A stretch of DNA of 50,701 nucleotides from the NCBI RefSeq assembly GCF_030015065.1, contig NZ_JAIVFN010000017.1, positions 1-50,701 on the forward strand, given 5' to 3'. The notes beneath the pieces were generated by a model. That model worked only from the letters and a program-made list of their open reading frames with translations, was not told the DNA's origin and did not search any database. The position numbers and the translations under genes were made by a program. Positions within the stretch are counted from its first letter, which is position 1. The number at the start of each line of letters is the position of its first letter. Below are positions 26,732 through 37,571 of this stretch, in pieces. Origin of the DNA: Xanthobacter autotrophicus. Lineage in GTDB: Bacteria > Pseudomonadota > Alphaproteobacteria > Rhizobiales > Xanthobacteraceae.

Positions 26732-27588
26732 TCCGCCGCATCACCTTCCAGGGCGAGCCGGGCGCCAATTCGCACATCGCCTGCCGCGAGGTGTTCCCGG
26801 ATTTCGAGGCGGTGCCCTGCGCCACCTTCGAGGACGCCTTCGCCGGGGTCGAGAGCGGGGCGGCCACCTATGCGATGATTCCCATCGAGAATTCGGTGGC
26901 GGGCCGGGTGGCGGACATTCACCACCTCATGCCGCACTCGTCCCTGTCCATCGTCGGCGAGCACTTCCTGCCGCTGTCGCACCAGCTGATGGCGGTGAAG
27001 GGCGCGAGCCTGTCCACCCTCAAGAGCGTGCAGAGCCACGTGATGGCGCTGGGCCAGTGCCGCAAGGCCATCCGCACCCTCAACCTCACGGCGGTCATCG
27101 GCGCCGATACCGCGGGTTCCGCCCGCGAGATCGCGGAGGCCGGCGACGTCACGCGCGCCGCCATCGCCTCGCGCCTTGCCGCCGACATCTATGGGCTCGA
27201 CATCCTCGCCGAGAACATCGAGGACGAGGCCCACAACACCACGCGCTTCATCATCCTCGCCCGCGGCGGGGAATGGGCTCCGGCGGGCAACGGTCCGGTC
27301 ATCACCACCTTCGTGTTCCGGGTGCGCAACGTGCCGGCAGCGCTCTACAAGGCGCTGGGGGGCTTTGCCACCAACGGGGTGAACATGACGAAGCTGGAAT
27401 CCTACCAGCTCGACGGCCGCTTCACCGCCACCCAGTTCTATGCCGACGTGGACGGCCACCCGGACGACCGCCCCGTGAAGCTGGCGCTGGAGGAACTTGC
27501 CTTCTTCTCCCGCGAGATGCGCATTCTCGGCGTCTATCCCGCCCATCCCTACCGGGCGCAGTTCGAGACCATGCCAGAGGCGTTCTGA
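26728..27588 (+). CDS. pheA: Prephenate dehydratase
   Basis: Converts prephenate to phenylpyruvate in phenylalanine synthesis. The monofunctional 286-residue enzyme has a catalytic domain with [26 protein letters not shown] and [13 protein letters not shown] (conserved catalytic threonine). An ACT domain of about 85 residues at the C-terminus binds phenylalanine for feedback control. The ACT motif usually written ESRP reads ESYQ here ([13 protein letters not shown]), which I believe is usual for relatives in this order. It is coupled to kdsB by a 4-base overlap and converges on the permease gene 22 bases away. Confidence 0.95.
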   Translation: MIRRITFQGEPGANSHIACREVFPDFEAVPCATFEDAFAGVESGAATYAMIPIENSVAGRVADIHHLMPHSSLSIVGEHFLPLSHQLMAVKGASLSTLKSVQSHVMALGQCRKAIRTLNLTAVIGADTAGSAREIAEAGDVTRAAIASRLAADIYGLDILAENIEDEAHNTTRFIILARGGEWAPAGNGPVITTFVFRVRNVPAALYKALGGFATNGVNMTKLESYQLDGRFTATQFYADVDGHPDDRPVKLALEELAFFSREMRILGVYPAHPYRAQFETMPEAF

Positions 27589-27610
27589 CGCGACGCTCCG
27601 AGCTCATGCC

Positions 27611-29404
27611 TCAGTGGTCGAAGCGCAGGGCGATGCGCGCCCGGCCGCCGCTGCGGCCGAAATGCACATGGTCGGACAGCCGCTTGAGCATCCAGGCGGC
27701 GAACGAGGCCTGTTCCCTGGCGTCGCCCAGCAGCGCCTCGGGCGAGGGCCGCTCCTTGGGCGCCTCCACCACCTCGCCGTCATAGAGGAGATAGACGTCG
27801 AGGTGGGTCTCGTCGAAACGGGCGCGCAGCTCGATGGGCCCCTCGGCGATGCCGGCGTCGGTGACGAGCTCCAGCGCCTGCGCCACGGTCGGGATGGCTG
27901 CGGCGATCACGTCGCGGCGGGCGCCCCACACATCGCCCTGCCGCTCCAGGAAGTCGCGGGCGAAGGGGAAGGCGTGCACCCCTTCCGGCACCATCTGCCC
28001 GGTCTCGCGGGCGATGCCGATGCGGAACAGCAGGTTCAGCAGGATGGCGCTGAGCGCCCCCACCGTGAGCGGTGTGGAGAACAGCGGCTGGAGCGCCAGC
28101 GGCAGTTGCTCGCGCAGCGGCAGGAGCGCCACCGACAGCCCCGCCAGCACCGACAGCCCCACCACGAACACCCGCCGCTCGCTGAGGCGGCGGGAGGTCA
28201 CGAGATCCATGCCCGCCACCACCAGATAGGACGAGGTGTAGAGCAGGATGCCGCCGATCACCGGCGAGGGGATGAGGGTGAGCGCCACGATGGCCTTCGG
28301 GACAAAGGCGATGGCGAAGATCATGGCTCCGGCGAGAATGCCGATGGTGCGCGCCGTGGACTGGGTGGCGAAGGCCAGCCCCACCGACGAGGAGGACAGC
28401 CCCGACTGGAAGCCGGAGGTCAGCCCGTTGAGGATGTTGCCGATGCCGCAGGCGGTGACCGCCCGCTGGGCGGCCTGCATGTCGGCGCGGCGCCAGTCGG
28501 CGTCGTTCATCTTCTCCAGCGAGACGGTGACCGAGAGCACGTCCACGAGGTTCATCATCACGAGGAGCGCCATCAGCGGAAACAGCGCCGGGGCGAACTG
28601 GAGGCTGGGCAGCGTCAGCGTCGGCCAGGCGACCAGGGGCGCAGCGGCGATGGCCGCGGCCGCCTCCGGATGCCCCGCGCCGAGCAGGAGCGCCAGCACC
28701 CAGCCGATGCCGGCGCCGGCGAAGACCGCGAACAGCTTCAGCCGTCGCGGCGCGAACACGGTGATGGCGACGATGATGCCGACGGTGGCGAGGCTGGCGA
28801 GGCTCGCATTCTGCGCCACCAGCGGACCGTGGTCGAGCCCGAGCGCCCGGCGCAAGGCCGGCCCCGCCAGCGACACGCCCAGCATGCTCACCGCCACGCC
28901 GCACACTTCCGGCGGCAGCAGCACCCTGAGCGGCCGCACCAGGCGCGCCATGAACAATTGGCAGATGCCCACCAGCAGCGTGGTCATGGCCATGAGCCCG
29001 AGCCCGCCCAGCATCAGCGCCTGCGCGGCCAGCGGAATCGCCCCCGGCGCCGGGATGTGCACGGCGAGATAGCCCGATCCGAAGCGCGTGCGCAGGCACT
29101 GGATGATGGTGGCGACGCCGATGCTCATGGCGCAGGCCGAGAGCATGGCCGACATCTGGTCCGCCGGCAGCCGCGCCTCGGTGGCCGCCAGCACCGGATA
29201 GATCAGGAAGGTGACCGCCAGCATGGCGTGCTGGGCGGCAAGCGGCACCAGGGCGGTCGGTGGCACCTTGTCGTCGAGCCCGTAGACCAGCGACACCGGG
29301 CGCCGCGGGGTGCGGCTGCCGCGCCGGGGATCGGGAAAGAGGCGCTCGATCGCCCGCCGGATATGGGACCGCGGCGACCGCGCCCGCGCCTTGGCGTCAA
29401 GCAT
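27611..29404 (-). CDS. NCS2-type purine/xanthine permease with extra C-terminal domain
   Basis: Membrane protein of 597 residues. The first 470 or so resemble nucleobase:cation symporter-2 permeases (xanthine, uric acid or uracil uptake). LVYGLDDKVPPTALVPLAAQ precedes about 12-14 hydrophobic segments, and VTACGIGNILNGLTSGFQ is in the conserved mid-protein region. Residues 491-597 form a soluble domain not found in ordinary permeases. They include PIELRARFDETHLDVYLLYD, AAWMLKRLSDHVHFGRSG and GRARIALRFDH, resembling the second half of an anti-sigma-type GHKL ATPase fold without clear N and G boxes. The start overlaps the end of nudC by eight bases. The transported base is not determinable. Confidence 0.85.
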   Translation of the reverse strand: MLDAKARARSPRSHIRRAIERLFPDPRRGSRTPRRPVSLVYGLDDKVPPTALVPLAAQHAMLAVTFLIYPVLAATEARLPADQMSAMLSACAMSIGVATIIQCLRTRFGSGYLAVHIPAPGAIPLAAQALMLGGLGLMAMTTLLVGICQLFMARLVRPLRVLLPPEVCGVAVSMLGVSLAGPALRRALGLDHGPLVAQNASLASLATVGIIVAITVFAPRRLKLFAVFAGAGIGWVLALLLGAGHPEAAAAIAAAPLVAWPTLTLPSLQFAPALFPLMALLVMMNLVDVLSVTVSLEKMNDADWRRADMQAAQRAVTACGIGNILNGLTSGFQSGLSSSSVGLAFATQSTARTIGILAGAMIFAIAFVPKAIVALTLIPSPVIGGILLYTSSYLVVAGMDLVTSRRLSERRVFVVGLSVLAGLSVALLPLREQLPLALQPLFSTPLTVGALSAILLNLLFRIGIARETGQMVPEGVHAFPFARDFLERQGDVWGARRDVIAAAIPTVAQALELVTDAGIAEGPIELRARFDETHLDVYLLYDGEVVEAPKERPSPEALLGDAREQASFAAWMLKRLSDHVHFGRSGGRARIALRFDH

Positions 29405-30332
29405 TGATGCCTTCGACGAAGGCGCGGATGAGGTGATGGGCGATGGCGACGGGCGGCGGCACGAACAGGCCGTCCGGATGGGTGCGCGCGAGCATCAGGG
29501 CCGCCTCGTCCCGGTGGAACCAGCGGGCATCCTCCAGCTCGTTGCGGTCGATGACGATGTCGCGGCTCGTGGCCTCGGCGAGGCAGCCGATCATCAGCGA
29601 CATGGGGAAGGGCCAGGGCTGGCAGGAGCGATAGGTGACGCGGCCGGTCGTCAGCCCCGCCTCCTCCAGCGTCTCGCGGCGCACCGCCTCCTCGATGGTC
29701 TCGCCCGGCTCCACGAAGCCGGCAAGGCACGACCACATGCCGGGCGCGAAATGCGGCTGGCGGCCCATGAGGCACCTGTCGCCCGCCGCGGTCAGCATGA
29801 TCACCACCGGGTCGGTACGCGGGAAATGCTGCGCCCCGCAGGACGGGCAATCGCGCCGCCAGCCGGCGTCGACGATGCGCGAGGCGGAGCCGCAATTGGC
29901 GCAGAAGCCATGCCGGCCGTGCCAGCCGAACAACGCCTTGCCGCAGGCGATGGGGGGAAGATGGCGGGGCAGCACCAGCCCGCCCACGGCGACGGAGCGC
30001 AGGTCCGTCACCTTCAGCCCCTGCCCTTCCAGCTCTTCCCTCAGACCGGGATCGAAGGACAAGGCGAAGCGCGGCGCGCCCGCGTCAAGCCCGAGGAAGA
30101 GCGGCTCTCCCCGTCCTTGGGCCTGCGCCTCGGCGCGGGAGAACAGGGGGTCGAAGACCGGGCCCTCGCCCTTGAGCGCCACCAGCTCGCCGCCGAGCAG
30201 GTAGAAGCGGGCTTCGGGATCAGCGATGCGCTCGCCGGCATTGGAGCGCAGATGCGCCGCCCGATCGAGCGGGCTTCCGACATAGCCGAGGGCCGGCCAC
30301 GCACCGAGTTCGGGACGGGAAAGAACAGACAT
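29397..30332 (-). CDS. nudC: NADH pyrophosphatase (NAD+ diphosphatase)
   Basis: Nudix hydrolase of 311 residues that cleaves NADH to NMNH and AMP and can remove NAD caps from RNA. A zinc ribbon (FCANCGSAS and RRDCPSCGAQHFPR) sits between the N-terminal domain and the catalytic domain. The Nudix box reads GFVEPGE with RRETLEEAG at the proper spacing. The NudC-specific motif QPWPFPMSLM follows. The ATG at 30332 (MSVLSRPELG) is chosen; a longer frame from 30410 adds a cysteine-rich sequence unlike the family. It lies between the HIT gene and the permease, and its end overlaps the permease start. Confidence 0.94.
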   Translation of the reverse strand: MSVLSRPELGAWPALGYVGSPLDRAAHLRSNAGERIADPEARFYLLGGELVALKGEGPVFDPLFSRAEAQAQGRGEPLFLGLDAGAPRFALSFDPGLREELEGQGLKVTDLRSVAVGGLVLPRHLPPIACGKALFGWHGRHGFCANCGSASRIVDAGWRRDCPSCGAQHFPRTDPVVIMLTAAGDRCLMGRQPHFAPGMWSCLAGFVEPGETIEEAVRRETLEEAGLTTGRVTYRSCQPWPFPMSLMIGCLAEATSRDIVIDRNELEDARWFHRDEAALMLARTHPDGLFVPPPVAIAHHLIRAFVEGINA

Positions 30333-30434
30333 GGAAAGCAAGGGGTTCCGGCAGGAAAGGTCGCATGGGCGATCTGTGCAGACCGTCGCATGGGCGCGGC
30401 CGGGAGGCAAGGTCGCACCGTCGCCGCGCGTCCC

Positions 30435-30857
30435 TCAGGAGAAAGCGAGCCGACTGCGCAGGGCTGCGAGACGCGCGCTGCGTTCCGGTCCTCCGAGGGG
30501 CATGCGCGTGCCGGCGCCGAAGACCGGCCCCGGCCATGCGGCGTCGCCGACATTGCGGCCCACCACATGCACGTGCAGCTGGGACACCACGTTTCCCAGC
30601 GCCGCCACGTTCAGCTTGACGCAGCCCGATGCCGCCTTCACTGCGGCGCTGACGGCGGCGATCTCCTCCATGAGGACGAGGCGGTCGGGCGCAGGAAGGT
30701 CGATGATCTCCACAAGCCCCGCCCGGCGCGGCACCAGCACCACCCAGAAGAAGCGGGCATCGTCCACGAGCCGCACATGGCACAACGGCAGGTCGCCGGC
30801 GGGGGGACCATCGGCCTCAAGGCGCGGATCGAGGGGGAAGGCGTCGGGTGCGGTCAT
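30435..30857 (-). CDS. HIT-domain protein
   Basis: A 140-residue histidine-triad protein, a nucleotide hydrolase or transferase superfamily member. The triad region reads VVSQLHVHVVGRN. The first histidine is replaced by glutamine, while the nucleophile and third histidine are kept, as in a common proteobacterial HIT subgroup. KLNVAALGNVV before it and DAAWPGPVFGAG after it are also typical of that subgroup. The ATG at 30857 begins MTAPDAFPLDPRLEADG. It precedes nudC by 102 bases on the same strand. The substrate is unknown. Confidence 0.88.
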   Translation of the reverse strand: MTAPDAFPLDPRLEADGPPAGDLPLCHVRLVDDARFFWVVLVPRRAGLVEIIDLPAPDRLVLMEEIAAVSAAVKAASGCVKLNVAALGNVVSQLHVHVVGRNVGDAAWPGPVFGAGTRMPLGGPERSARLAALRSRLAFS

Positions 30858-31323
30858 GGCTGGGGTCACCAAGCGGGATGTCCGGGGACGATGTCCGGCG
30901 GGATCGGCGCGAAGGGGTGTCCACTCGACGCGCATCTGCGTCGGGGCACGGGATCGCGATGGGACCGACTCATCGCTCAGGGCCGCGCGGCCGGCAAGGC
31001 CGCGACCAGCAGCACGGCGCTCCCTCCCCGGCGGCAGGACCAGCCGGCGATGGGGCCATGGACGTGAGCCGCACCGGTTGCCCCCGCCCCCACTTGCCGC
31101 TATGGAGGCGCGCAATCACACCGCGCGCCCATGATCGAACCCGCGCGGGAGGACTTTCGGGATGTTCCGCTCGGCCCAATTGACCCGCCTCGACCCGCGC
31201 GCCGTCCGGCGCCTCGGTGCGGCGCGCCGGCGAAAATGACGCTCCCCTGACCCCGGCCCGCCGCCGCGCGGGCCGCCCAGAGACGTCTCCCATCCGTTTT
31301 CCAGGCGAAGAAAGGCACGAGCG
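30858..31323. other. Divergent intergenic region between the HIT gene and lysC
   Basis: No gene is supported in these 466 bases. A 39-codon frame at 31131-31250 lacks a ribosome site and protein-like composition. The lysC promoter must lie here, but no clear boxes are seen. Confidence 0.5.
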
Positions 31324-32583
31324 ATGGCTCGGCTGGTGATGAAGTTCGGCGGCACGTCGGTCGCCAATATCGAGCGCATCCGCAATGTGGCGCGCCACGT
31401 CAAGCGCGAGGTTGCCGCCGGCTACCAGGTGGCGGTGGTGGTCTCCGCCATGTCGGGCAAGACCAACGAGCTGGTGGGCTGGTGCAAGGATGCCTCCGCC
31501 CTCTACGACCCGCGTGAATATGACGCGGTGGTCGCCTCCGGCGAGCAGGTCACCAGCGGACTGCTGGCCATCGTGCTCCAGGAAATGGGCCTGTCCGCCC
31601 GCTCCTGGCAGGGCTGGCAGCTGCCCATCTCCACCGACGAGGCGCATGGCTCCGCCCGCATCCTCGACATCGACGGGGACAAGCTCGGCGCCGCCATCGA
31701 CGGCGGCGAGGTGGCGGTCATCGCCGGATTCCAGGGCATCCACCTGCCCACCGGGCGCCTCACCACACTGGGCCGCGGCGGCTCCGACACCTCGGCGGTG
31801 GCGGTGGCGGCGGCGCTGAAGGCGGAGCGGTGCGACATCTATACCGACGTGGACGGGGTCTACACCACCGACCCGCGCGTGGTGCAGAAGGCCCGGCGCC
31901 TCGACCGCATCGCCTTCGAGGAAATGCTGGAAATGGCCTCGCTGGGGGCCAAGGTGCTGCAGGTGCGCTCGGTGGAGCTCGCCATGGTGCATAATGTGCG
32001 CACCTTCGTGCGCTCGAGCCTTGTGGATCCCGACGCCCCCGAGATGGCGAACGTGGAGAAGGCCGGAACGCTCATCTGCGACGAGGAGGAGATCGTGGCA
32101 AACCAGATGGAATCGCAGGTGGTCACCGGCATCGCCTTCTCCAAGGACGAAGCCCAGGTCTCCATCCGCCGGGTGGCCGACAAGCCCGGCATCGCCGCCG
32201 CCGTGTTCGGGCCGCTGGCCGACGCCCACATCAATGTGGACATGATCGTGCAGAACGTGTCGGCCGACGGCTTCACCGACATCACCTTCACCGTCCCCAC
32301 CGCCGATTTCGAGCGCGCCAAGGCGGTGATCGAGAAGGCCAAGGACACCATCGCCCACCAGGTGGTGGAAGGCGCCGCCGACGTCACCAAGGTCTCGGTG
32401 ATCGGCATCGGCATGCGCTCGCACGCCGGCGTCGCGGCCAAGGCGTTCGAAGCGCTGGCGGGCAAGGGAATCAACATCCGTGCCATCACCACCTCGGAGA
32501 TCAAGATTTCGTTCCTGATCGATGCGGCATATACCGAACTTGCGGTTCGGACTCTCCATTCGCTATACGGGCTGGACAGCTGA
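31324..32583 (+). CDS. lysC: Aspartate kinase
   Basis: First enzyme of the aspartate family pathway to lysine, threonine and methionine. It phosphorylates aspartate. The 419-residue monofunctional kinase has KFGGTSVANIERI at residues 7-19, VASGEQVTSGLLA, GRGGSDTSAVAVAAAL and YTDVDGVYTTDPR. Two C-terminal ACT domains (about 260-419) include SIRRVADKPGIAAAVF and IRAITTSEIKISFLID for feedback by end products. No internal start for a separate beta subunit stands out. GAAAGG lies upstream of the ATG. It leads a plus-strand block continuing with ptsP, prfA, prmC and the DUF4167 gene. Confidence 0.96.
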   Translation: MARLVMKFGGTSVANIERIRNVARHVKREVAAGYQVAVVVSAMSGKTNELVGWCKDASALYDPREYDAVVASGEQVTSGLLAIVLQEMGLSARSWQGWQLPISTDEAHGSARILDIDGDKLGAAIDGGEVAVIAGFQGIHLPTGRLTTLGRGGSDTSAVAVAAALKAERCDIYTDVDGVYTTDPRVVQKARRLDRIAFEEMLEMASLGAKVLQVRSVELAMVHNVRTFVRSSLVDPDAPEMANVEKAGTLICDEEEIVANQMESQVVTGIAFSKDEAQVSIRRVADKPGIAAAVFGPLADAHINVDMIVQNVSADGFTDITFTVPTADFERAKAVIEKAKDTIAHQVVEGAADVTKVSVIGIGMRSHAGVAAKAFEALAGKGINIRAITTSEIKISFLIDAAYTELAVRTLHSLYGLDS

Positions 32584-32662
32584 GGGCGGACCCGCGGGGG
32601 CGCGCCGTTCAACGAAGAGCCCCGCGGGCACCTGAACCCGCCGACATTTGAGGATGCGGCCG

Positions 32663-34930
32663 ATGCGTGGCGCGCTCGGCGGTCCGCGCGTATTGCTCCG
32701 CCGCCTCCGCGAGGTGATGGCGGAGCAGGTCAGCGCGCAGGACCGCCTCGACAAGATCGTGGTGCTGATCGCCGCCAACATGGTGGCGGAAGTCTGCTCG
32801 GTCTACGTGCTGCGCGTCGACCAGACGCTCGAACTCTATGCCACCGAGGGCCTGAACCGCGATGCGGTTCACCTGACCGTCATGCGCGTGGACGAGGGCC
32901 TGGTCGGCCACGTGGCCCGCGAGGCGGAATCCCTCGCGCTGTCCGACGCCCACAACCATCCGGAATTCTCCTACCGGCCGGAGACGGGCGAAGAAATCTA
33001 CAACTCCTTCCTCGGCGTGCCGATCCTTCGGGCCGGCAACACGCTGGGCGTGCTGGTGGTGCAGAACCGGGCCCGGCGCACCTACACGGAAGAGGAGATC
33101 GAGGCGCTCCAGACCACCGCCATGGTGCTCGCGGAGATGATCGCCTCCGGCGAGCTCACCGCGCTGGCCAAGCCCGGCGCCGAGCCGGCGGTGCGCCGGC
33201 CCCTGCATCTGAAGGGCGTGGTGCTGGCGGACGGCCTCGGCCTCGGCCACGTGGTGCTGCACGAGCCGCGCATCAAGGTCACCAACGTCATTGCCGACGA
33301 CGTGGTGAAGGAGACCGCGCGTCTCGACGCCGCCATCGGCAAGCTGCGCCACTCCATCGACCTGATGCTGGAGGATGACGGCCTCGCCAAGGCCGGCGAG
33401 CACCGCGACATCCTCGAAGCCTACCGCATGTTCGCCCACGACCGCGGCTGGATGCACAAGATGCGCGAGGCCGTGCTCTCCGGCCTCACCGCGGAGGGCG
33501 CGGTGGAGCGGGTACAGTCGGATACCCGCGCCCGCATGATGCGCGCCTCCGACCCCTATCTGCGCGAGCGCCTGCACGACCTCGACGACCTCGCCAACCG
33601 CCTGCTGCGCGAGCTGATCGGCCGCGCGCGGGGGACCGAGCGGGAGGCCCTGCCCGAGAACGCCATCCTCGTTGCCCGCAACATGAGCCCCGCGGCGCTG
33701 CTCGACTATGACCGCTCGCGCATCCGCGGCCTCGTCCTGGAGGAAGGCGGCACCACCAGCCACGTCACCATCGTCGCCCGCGCGCTCGGCATCGCCGCCG
33801 TGGGCCAGGTGGAGAACGCCGCGGGCCTCGCCGATCCCGGCGACCCCATGATCGTGGACGGGCAGGCCGGCGAGGTGCATCTGCGCCCGCCCGGCGACGT
33901 CGAGGAAGCCTATGCGGAGAAGGTGCGCTTCCGCGCCCGCCGCCAGGCCCAGTATGCCGCTTTGCGCACCCGCCCCTCCGTCACCAAGGACGGCGTGCAC
34001 ATCGAATTGCATCTCAATGCCGGCCTCTTGGTGGACCTGCCCCACGTGGCGGAGACCGGGGCGGCGGGCATCGGCCTGTTCCGCACCGAGCTGCAGTTCA
34101 TGATCGCCTCGGCCTTCCCGCGCATCTCGGAGCAGCTGAAGCTCTATCGCGCGGTGCTGGATGCCGCCGGCGAGCGGCCCGTCACCTTCCGCACCCTCGA
34201 CATTGGCGGCGACAAGGTGTTGCCGTACATGCGCACCGTCGAGGAGGAGAATCCGGCGCTGGGCTGGCGCGCCATCCGCCTCGGGCTCGACCGGCCCGGC
34301 CTGCTGCGCAGCCAGCTGCGCGCGCTGCTGCGCGCCGGCGCGGGGCGCGATCTGCGCATCATGTTCCCCATGGTGGCGGCGGTGGAGGAGTTCGACCGCG
34401 CCCGCGCCATCGTCGAGCGCGAGCTGACGCACCTGCGCAAGCACGGCCACGGCCTGCCCGAGAAGGTGTATGTGGGGGCCATGGTGGAGGTGCCGTCCCT
34501 GCTGTTCCAGCTGGACGAGATCCTGTCCCGCGCCGACTTCCTCTCCGTGGGCTCCAACGACCTCGTGCAGTTCCTCTACGCGGCCGACCGCTCCAATGTG
34601 CGGGTGGCGGACCGCTTCGATCCCTTGTCGCCGCCCGCTTTGCGGGCCTTCCGCCTGGTGGCGGAAGCCGGCCAGCGCCACGGCAAGCCGGTGACCCTAT
34701 GCGGGGAGCTGGCTTCGCGTCCGCTGGAGGCGGTGGCGCTCGCCGCACTGGGGTTCCGTGCGCTCTCGGTGTCGCCGGCCGCCATCGGTCCGGTGAAGGC
34801 GATGATGCTGGAGCTGGACGTGTCCGCCGCCCGCAAGGTGCTGCTGCCGCTGCTGGAGGACAAGAGCGGCATGGCCGACCCGCGCGCTGCCCTCTCCGTC
34901 TTCGCCAAGGCGAGCGGCCTGCCGCTTTAG
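32663..34930 (+). CDS. ptsP: Phosphoenolpyruvate-protein phosphotransferase, nitrogen PTS enzyme I
   Basis: First component of the nitrogen-related phosphotransferase system. It passes phosphate from PEP to NPr and then EIIANtr, which regulates nitrogen, potassium and carbon responses. The 755-residue protein has an N-terminal GAF domain (about 20-155; VAEVCSVYVLRVDQTLELYA). An enzyme-I domain follows, with the active histidine near residue 367 in GGTTSHVTIVARALGI. The C-terminal PEP-binding barrel shows GIGLFRTELQFM, RTLDIGGDK and SVGSNDLVQF. The start at 32663 has GAGG nine bases upstream; an ATG at 32654 is also in frame. lysC lies 80 bases upstream. Confidence 0.95.
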   Translation: MRGALGGPRVLLRRLREVMAEQVSAQDRLDKIVVLIAANMVAEVCSVYVLRVDQTLELYATEGLNRDAVHLTVMRVDEGLVGHVAREAESLALSDAHNHPEFSYRPETGEEIYNSFLGVPILRAGNTLGVLVVQNRARRTYTEEEIEALQTTAMVLAEMIASGELTALAKPGAEPAVRRPLHLKGVVLADGLGLGHVVLHEPRIKVTNVIADDVVKETARLDAAIGKLRHSIDLMLEDDGLAKAGEHRDILEAYRMFAHDRGWMHKMREAVLSGLTAEGAVERVQSDTRARMMRASDPYLRERLHDLDDLANRLLRELIGRARGTEREALPENAILVARNMSPAALLDYDRSRIRGLVLEEGGTTSHVTIVARALGIAAVGQVENAAGLADPGDPMIVDGQAGEVHLRPPGDVEEAYAEKVRFRARRQAQYAALRTRPSVTKDGVHIELHLNAGLLVDLPHVAETGAAGIGLFRTELQFMIASAFPRISEQLKLYRAVLDAAGERPVTFRTLDIGGDKVLPYMRTVEEENPALGWRAIRLGLDRPGLLRSQLRALLRAGAGRDLRIMFPMVAAVEEFDRARAIVERELTHLRKHGHGLPEKVYVGAMVEVPSLLFQLDEILSRADFLSVGSNDLVQFLYAADRSNVRVADRFDPLSPPALRAFRLVAEAGQRHGKPVTLCGELASRPLEAVALAALGFRALSVSPAAIGPVKAMMLELDVSAARKVLLPLLEDKSGMADPRAALSVFAKASGLPL

Positions 34931-35003
34931 CGCTCGAACCGCCGTTTCGCCGCGCTTTCCCGACGCAACCCCGCCCCTACCTTTGCGGAACACCCCTTAG
35001 AGA

Positions 35004-36086
<1,083 letters not shown>

Positions 36087-36108
36087 GCCGTGCCGGCGGG
36101 CAGCCTCC

Positions 36109-36969
36109 ATGGCTGACACCCTGACCATCGGCGCGCTGCGCCGACAGATGGCGGCGGCCCTCGCCGCGGCCGGCGTGGAGACCCCGGACCTCGATGCCCG
36201 CCTGCTGCTGGCGCACGCGCTCGGCTACGCGCCGGGCGACCTGCTGCTGCGCGCCGATGCCGTGGTTCCCCCCGAGGCCGCCACGATGGCCCGGGCCTTC
36301 GCCGGGCGGCGGGCGGGCGGCGAACCGGTGGCGCGCATCCGCTGCCGGCGGGAGTTCTGGAGCCTCGACCTCCATCTGTCCCCCGACACGCTGGTGCCGC
36401 GCCCCGACACCGAGACCGTGGTGGAGGCCGCCCTCTCAGCGCTTCCCGACCGGGACGCGCCCTATACCATCCTCGACCTCGGGACCGGCACCGGCGCGAT
36501 CCTCGCCGCCTTGCTGGTGGAGCTCGCGAACGCCACCGGCATCGGCGTGGACCGGGCGGAAGGCGCGGCCGCGACCGCGCGCGACAATCTGGCACGCAAC
36601 GGACTTGCCGGCCGCTCCCTCGTCGTGGTCGGCGACTGGGGCGCGGCGCTGGCCGGCGGCTTCGACCTCGTGGTCTCCAACCCGCCCTACATCACCACGT
36701 CCGCCATGACGGAGCTGCCGGCGGAGGTGCGCCTTCACGATCCTCATCTGGCGCTGGAGGCCGGCGCGGACGGCCTCCTCGCCTACCGCGCCATCACCGC
36801 CGACCTGCCGCGGCTGCTGCGTCCGGGCGGCGTCGCCGTCCTGGAGCTCGGCGCCGGGCAGGAACCGGAAGTGGCGGCGCTGGTTGCAGCGGCGGGGCTC
36901 GCTGTGGCCGGTCCCGCGCGCCGGGACCTTTCAGGTGTTCCAAGGGCACTCGTCGCCTGCCGGGCATGA
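36109..36969 (+). CDS. prmC: Release factor glutamine methyltransferase
   Basis: SAM-dependent enzyme that methylates the GGQ glutamine of RF1 and RF2. The 286-residue protein has an N-terminal helical domain with DLDARLLLAHAL. The family motif RCRREFWSLDLHLSPDTLVP follows, with RPDTET immediately after. The SAM site DLGTGTGAI is at about 123 and the catalytic NPPY at 191-194. The ATG at 36109 is chosen as it begins the family domain; the frame is open further upstream, inside prfA. It follows prfA closely. Confidence 0.95.
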   Translation: MADTLTIGALRRQMAAALAAAGVETPDLDARLLLAHALGYAPGDLLLRADAVVPPEAATMARAFAGRRAGGEPVARIRCRREFWSLDLHLSPDTLVPRPDTETVVEAALSALPDRDAPYTILDLGTGTGAILAALLVELANATGIGVDRAEGAAATARDNLARNGLAGRSLVVVGDWGAALAGGFDLVVSNPPYITTSAMTELPAEVRLHDPHLALEAGADGLLAYRAITADLPRLLRPGGVAVLELGAGQEPEVAALVAAAGLAVAGPARRDLSGVPRALVACRA

Positions 36970-37571
36970 GTTTCGGGGCGGACGCGCGGCGGCGCTCGCA
37001 GGCCGGCCATCCGCAAAGCGAGAAAAAACCGCTTGGAACCTTGGAGGGAAATGGCTAGTGTCTGCCTCAGGAATCGAACCGATGCGTTGGTCCAAGGGGC
37101 TGATGCGGGCTTCCGAAATCTCAAGCGGATGTTTCGGGCGCTATGGATGTGGTGGGACGATGCGCGCGCATGCTGCGCTCGTGCCCGCATCCTGCGGTTG
37201 GATCGTTTCACGGTGTTGAGCGCGCACGGGCTGGATGGCCCGGCAGCGTATCGTGTAACGGCGGCCGTGCTGGGGGCACGGAACGGGGCTCGGTGATCAG
37301 ACAGATCCAGACTTAACGACCGATCGCATTTTCAGACCAGCGCGAAGGCCGGCGCAGGCGGCGCTCGCGAAGCTAACGTTCATCCCTGCGAAGGCTGGAG
37401 CATTTTCAAGCGAAACGGGCCCCCGCTCGCGCGACGAAATTGCTCTTAAGGGCGCGCGACTTGGCGTGCGCCGTCCGGGCGACAGGCCGGGCGGATTGCG
37501 GAAGTTCACCGGCGCATGGCGACCGGGCGCAGACGGCGGCGTGAACGCCGGGCGAGTAGAGAACGATCCAG
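36970..37571. other. Long intergenic region between prmC and the DUF4167 gene
   Basis: No supportable gene in about 600 bases. Short frames on both strands have poor codon use. Around 37065-37085 a T-arm-like string (GGTTCGATTCC on the minus strand) occurs but no tRNA can be folded from it. Near 37395-37450 lies a diverged copy of an extragenic repeat also seen at about 49411-49480. Confidence 0.5.
37395..37450. repeat. Diverged extragenic repeat copy
   Basis: GAGCATTTTCAAGCGAAACG, followed further on by GCTCGCGCGACGAAATTGCT, keeps the outline of the dispersed element at about 49411-49480 in opposite orientation. In related genomes such elements read as GAGC-TTTTC, then GCGAAGTGGATACCGGTTCG, then a closing GAAAA-GC. 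The middle is degraded here. Confidence 0.4.

Noticed and set aside
31131..31250. 39-codon frame upstream of lysC as a leader peptide
   Set aside because: It has no ribosome site, no lysine or threonine run and no attenuator hairpin after it.
37050..37110. Possible tRNA on the minus strand (GGTTCGATTCC string)
   Set aside because: The T-stem does not pair and no acceptor or anticodon arm can be built.
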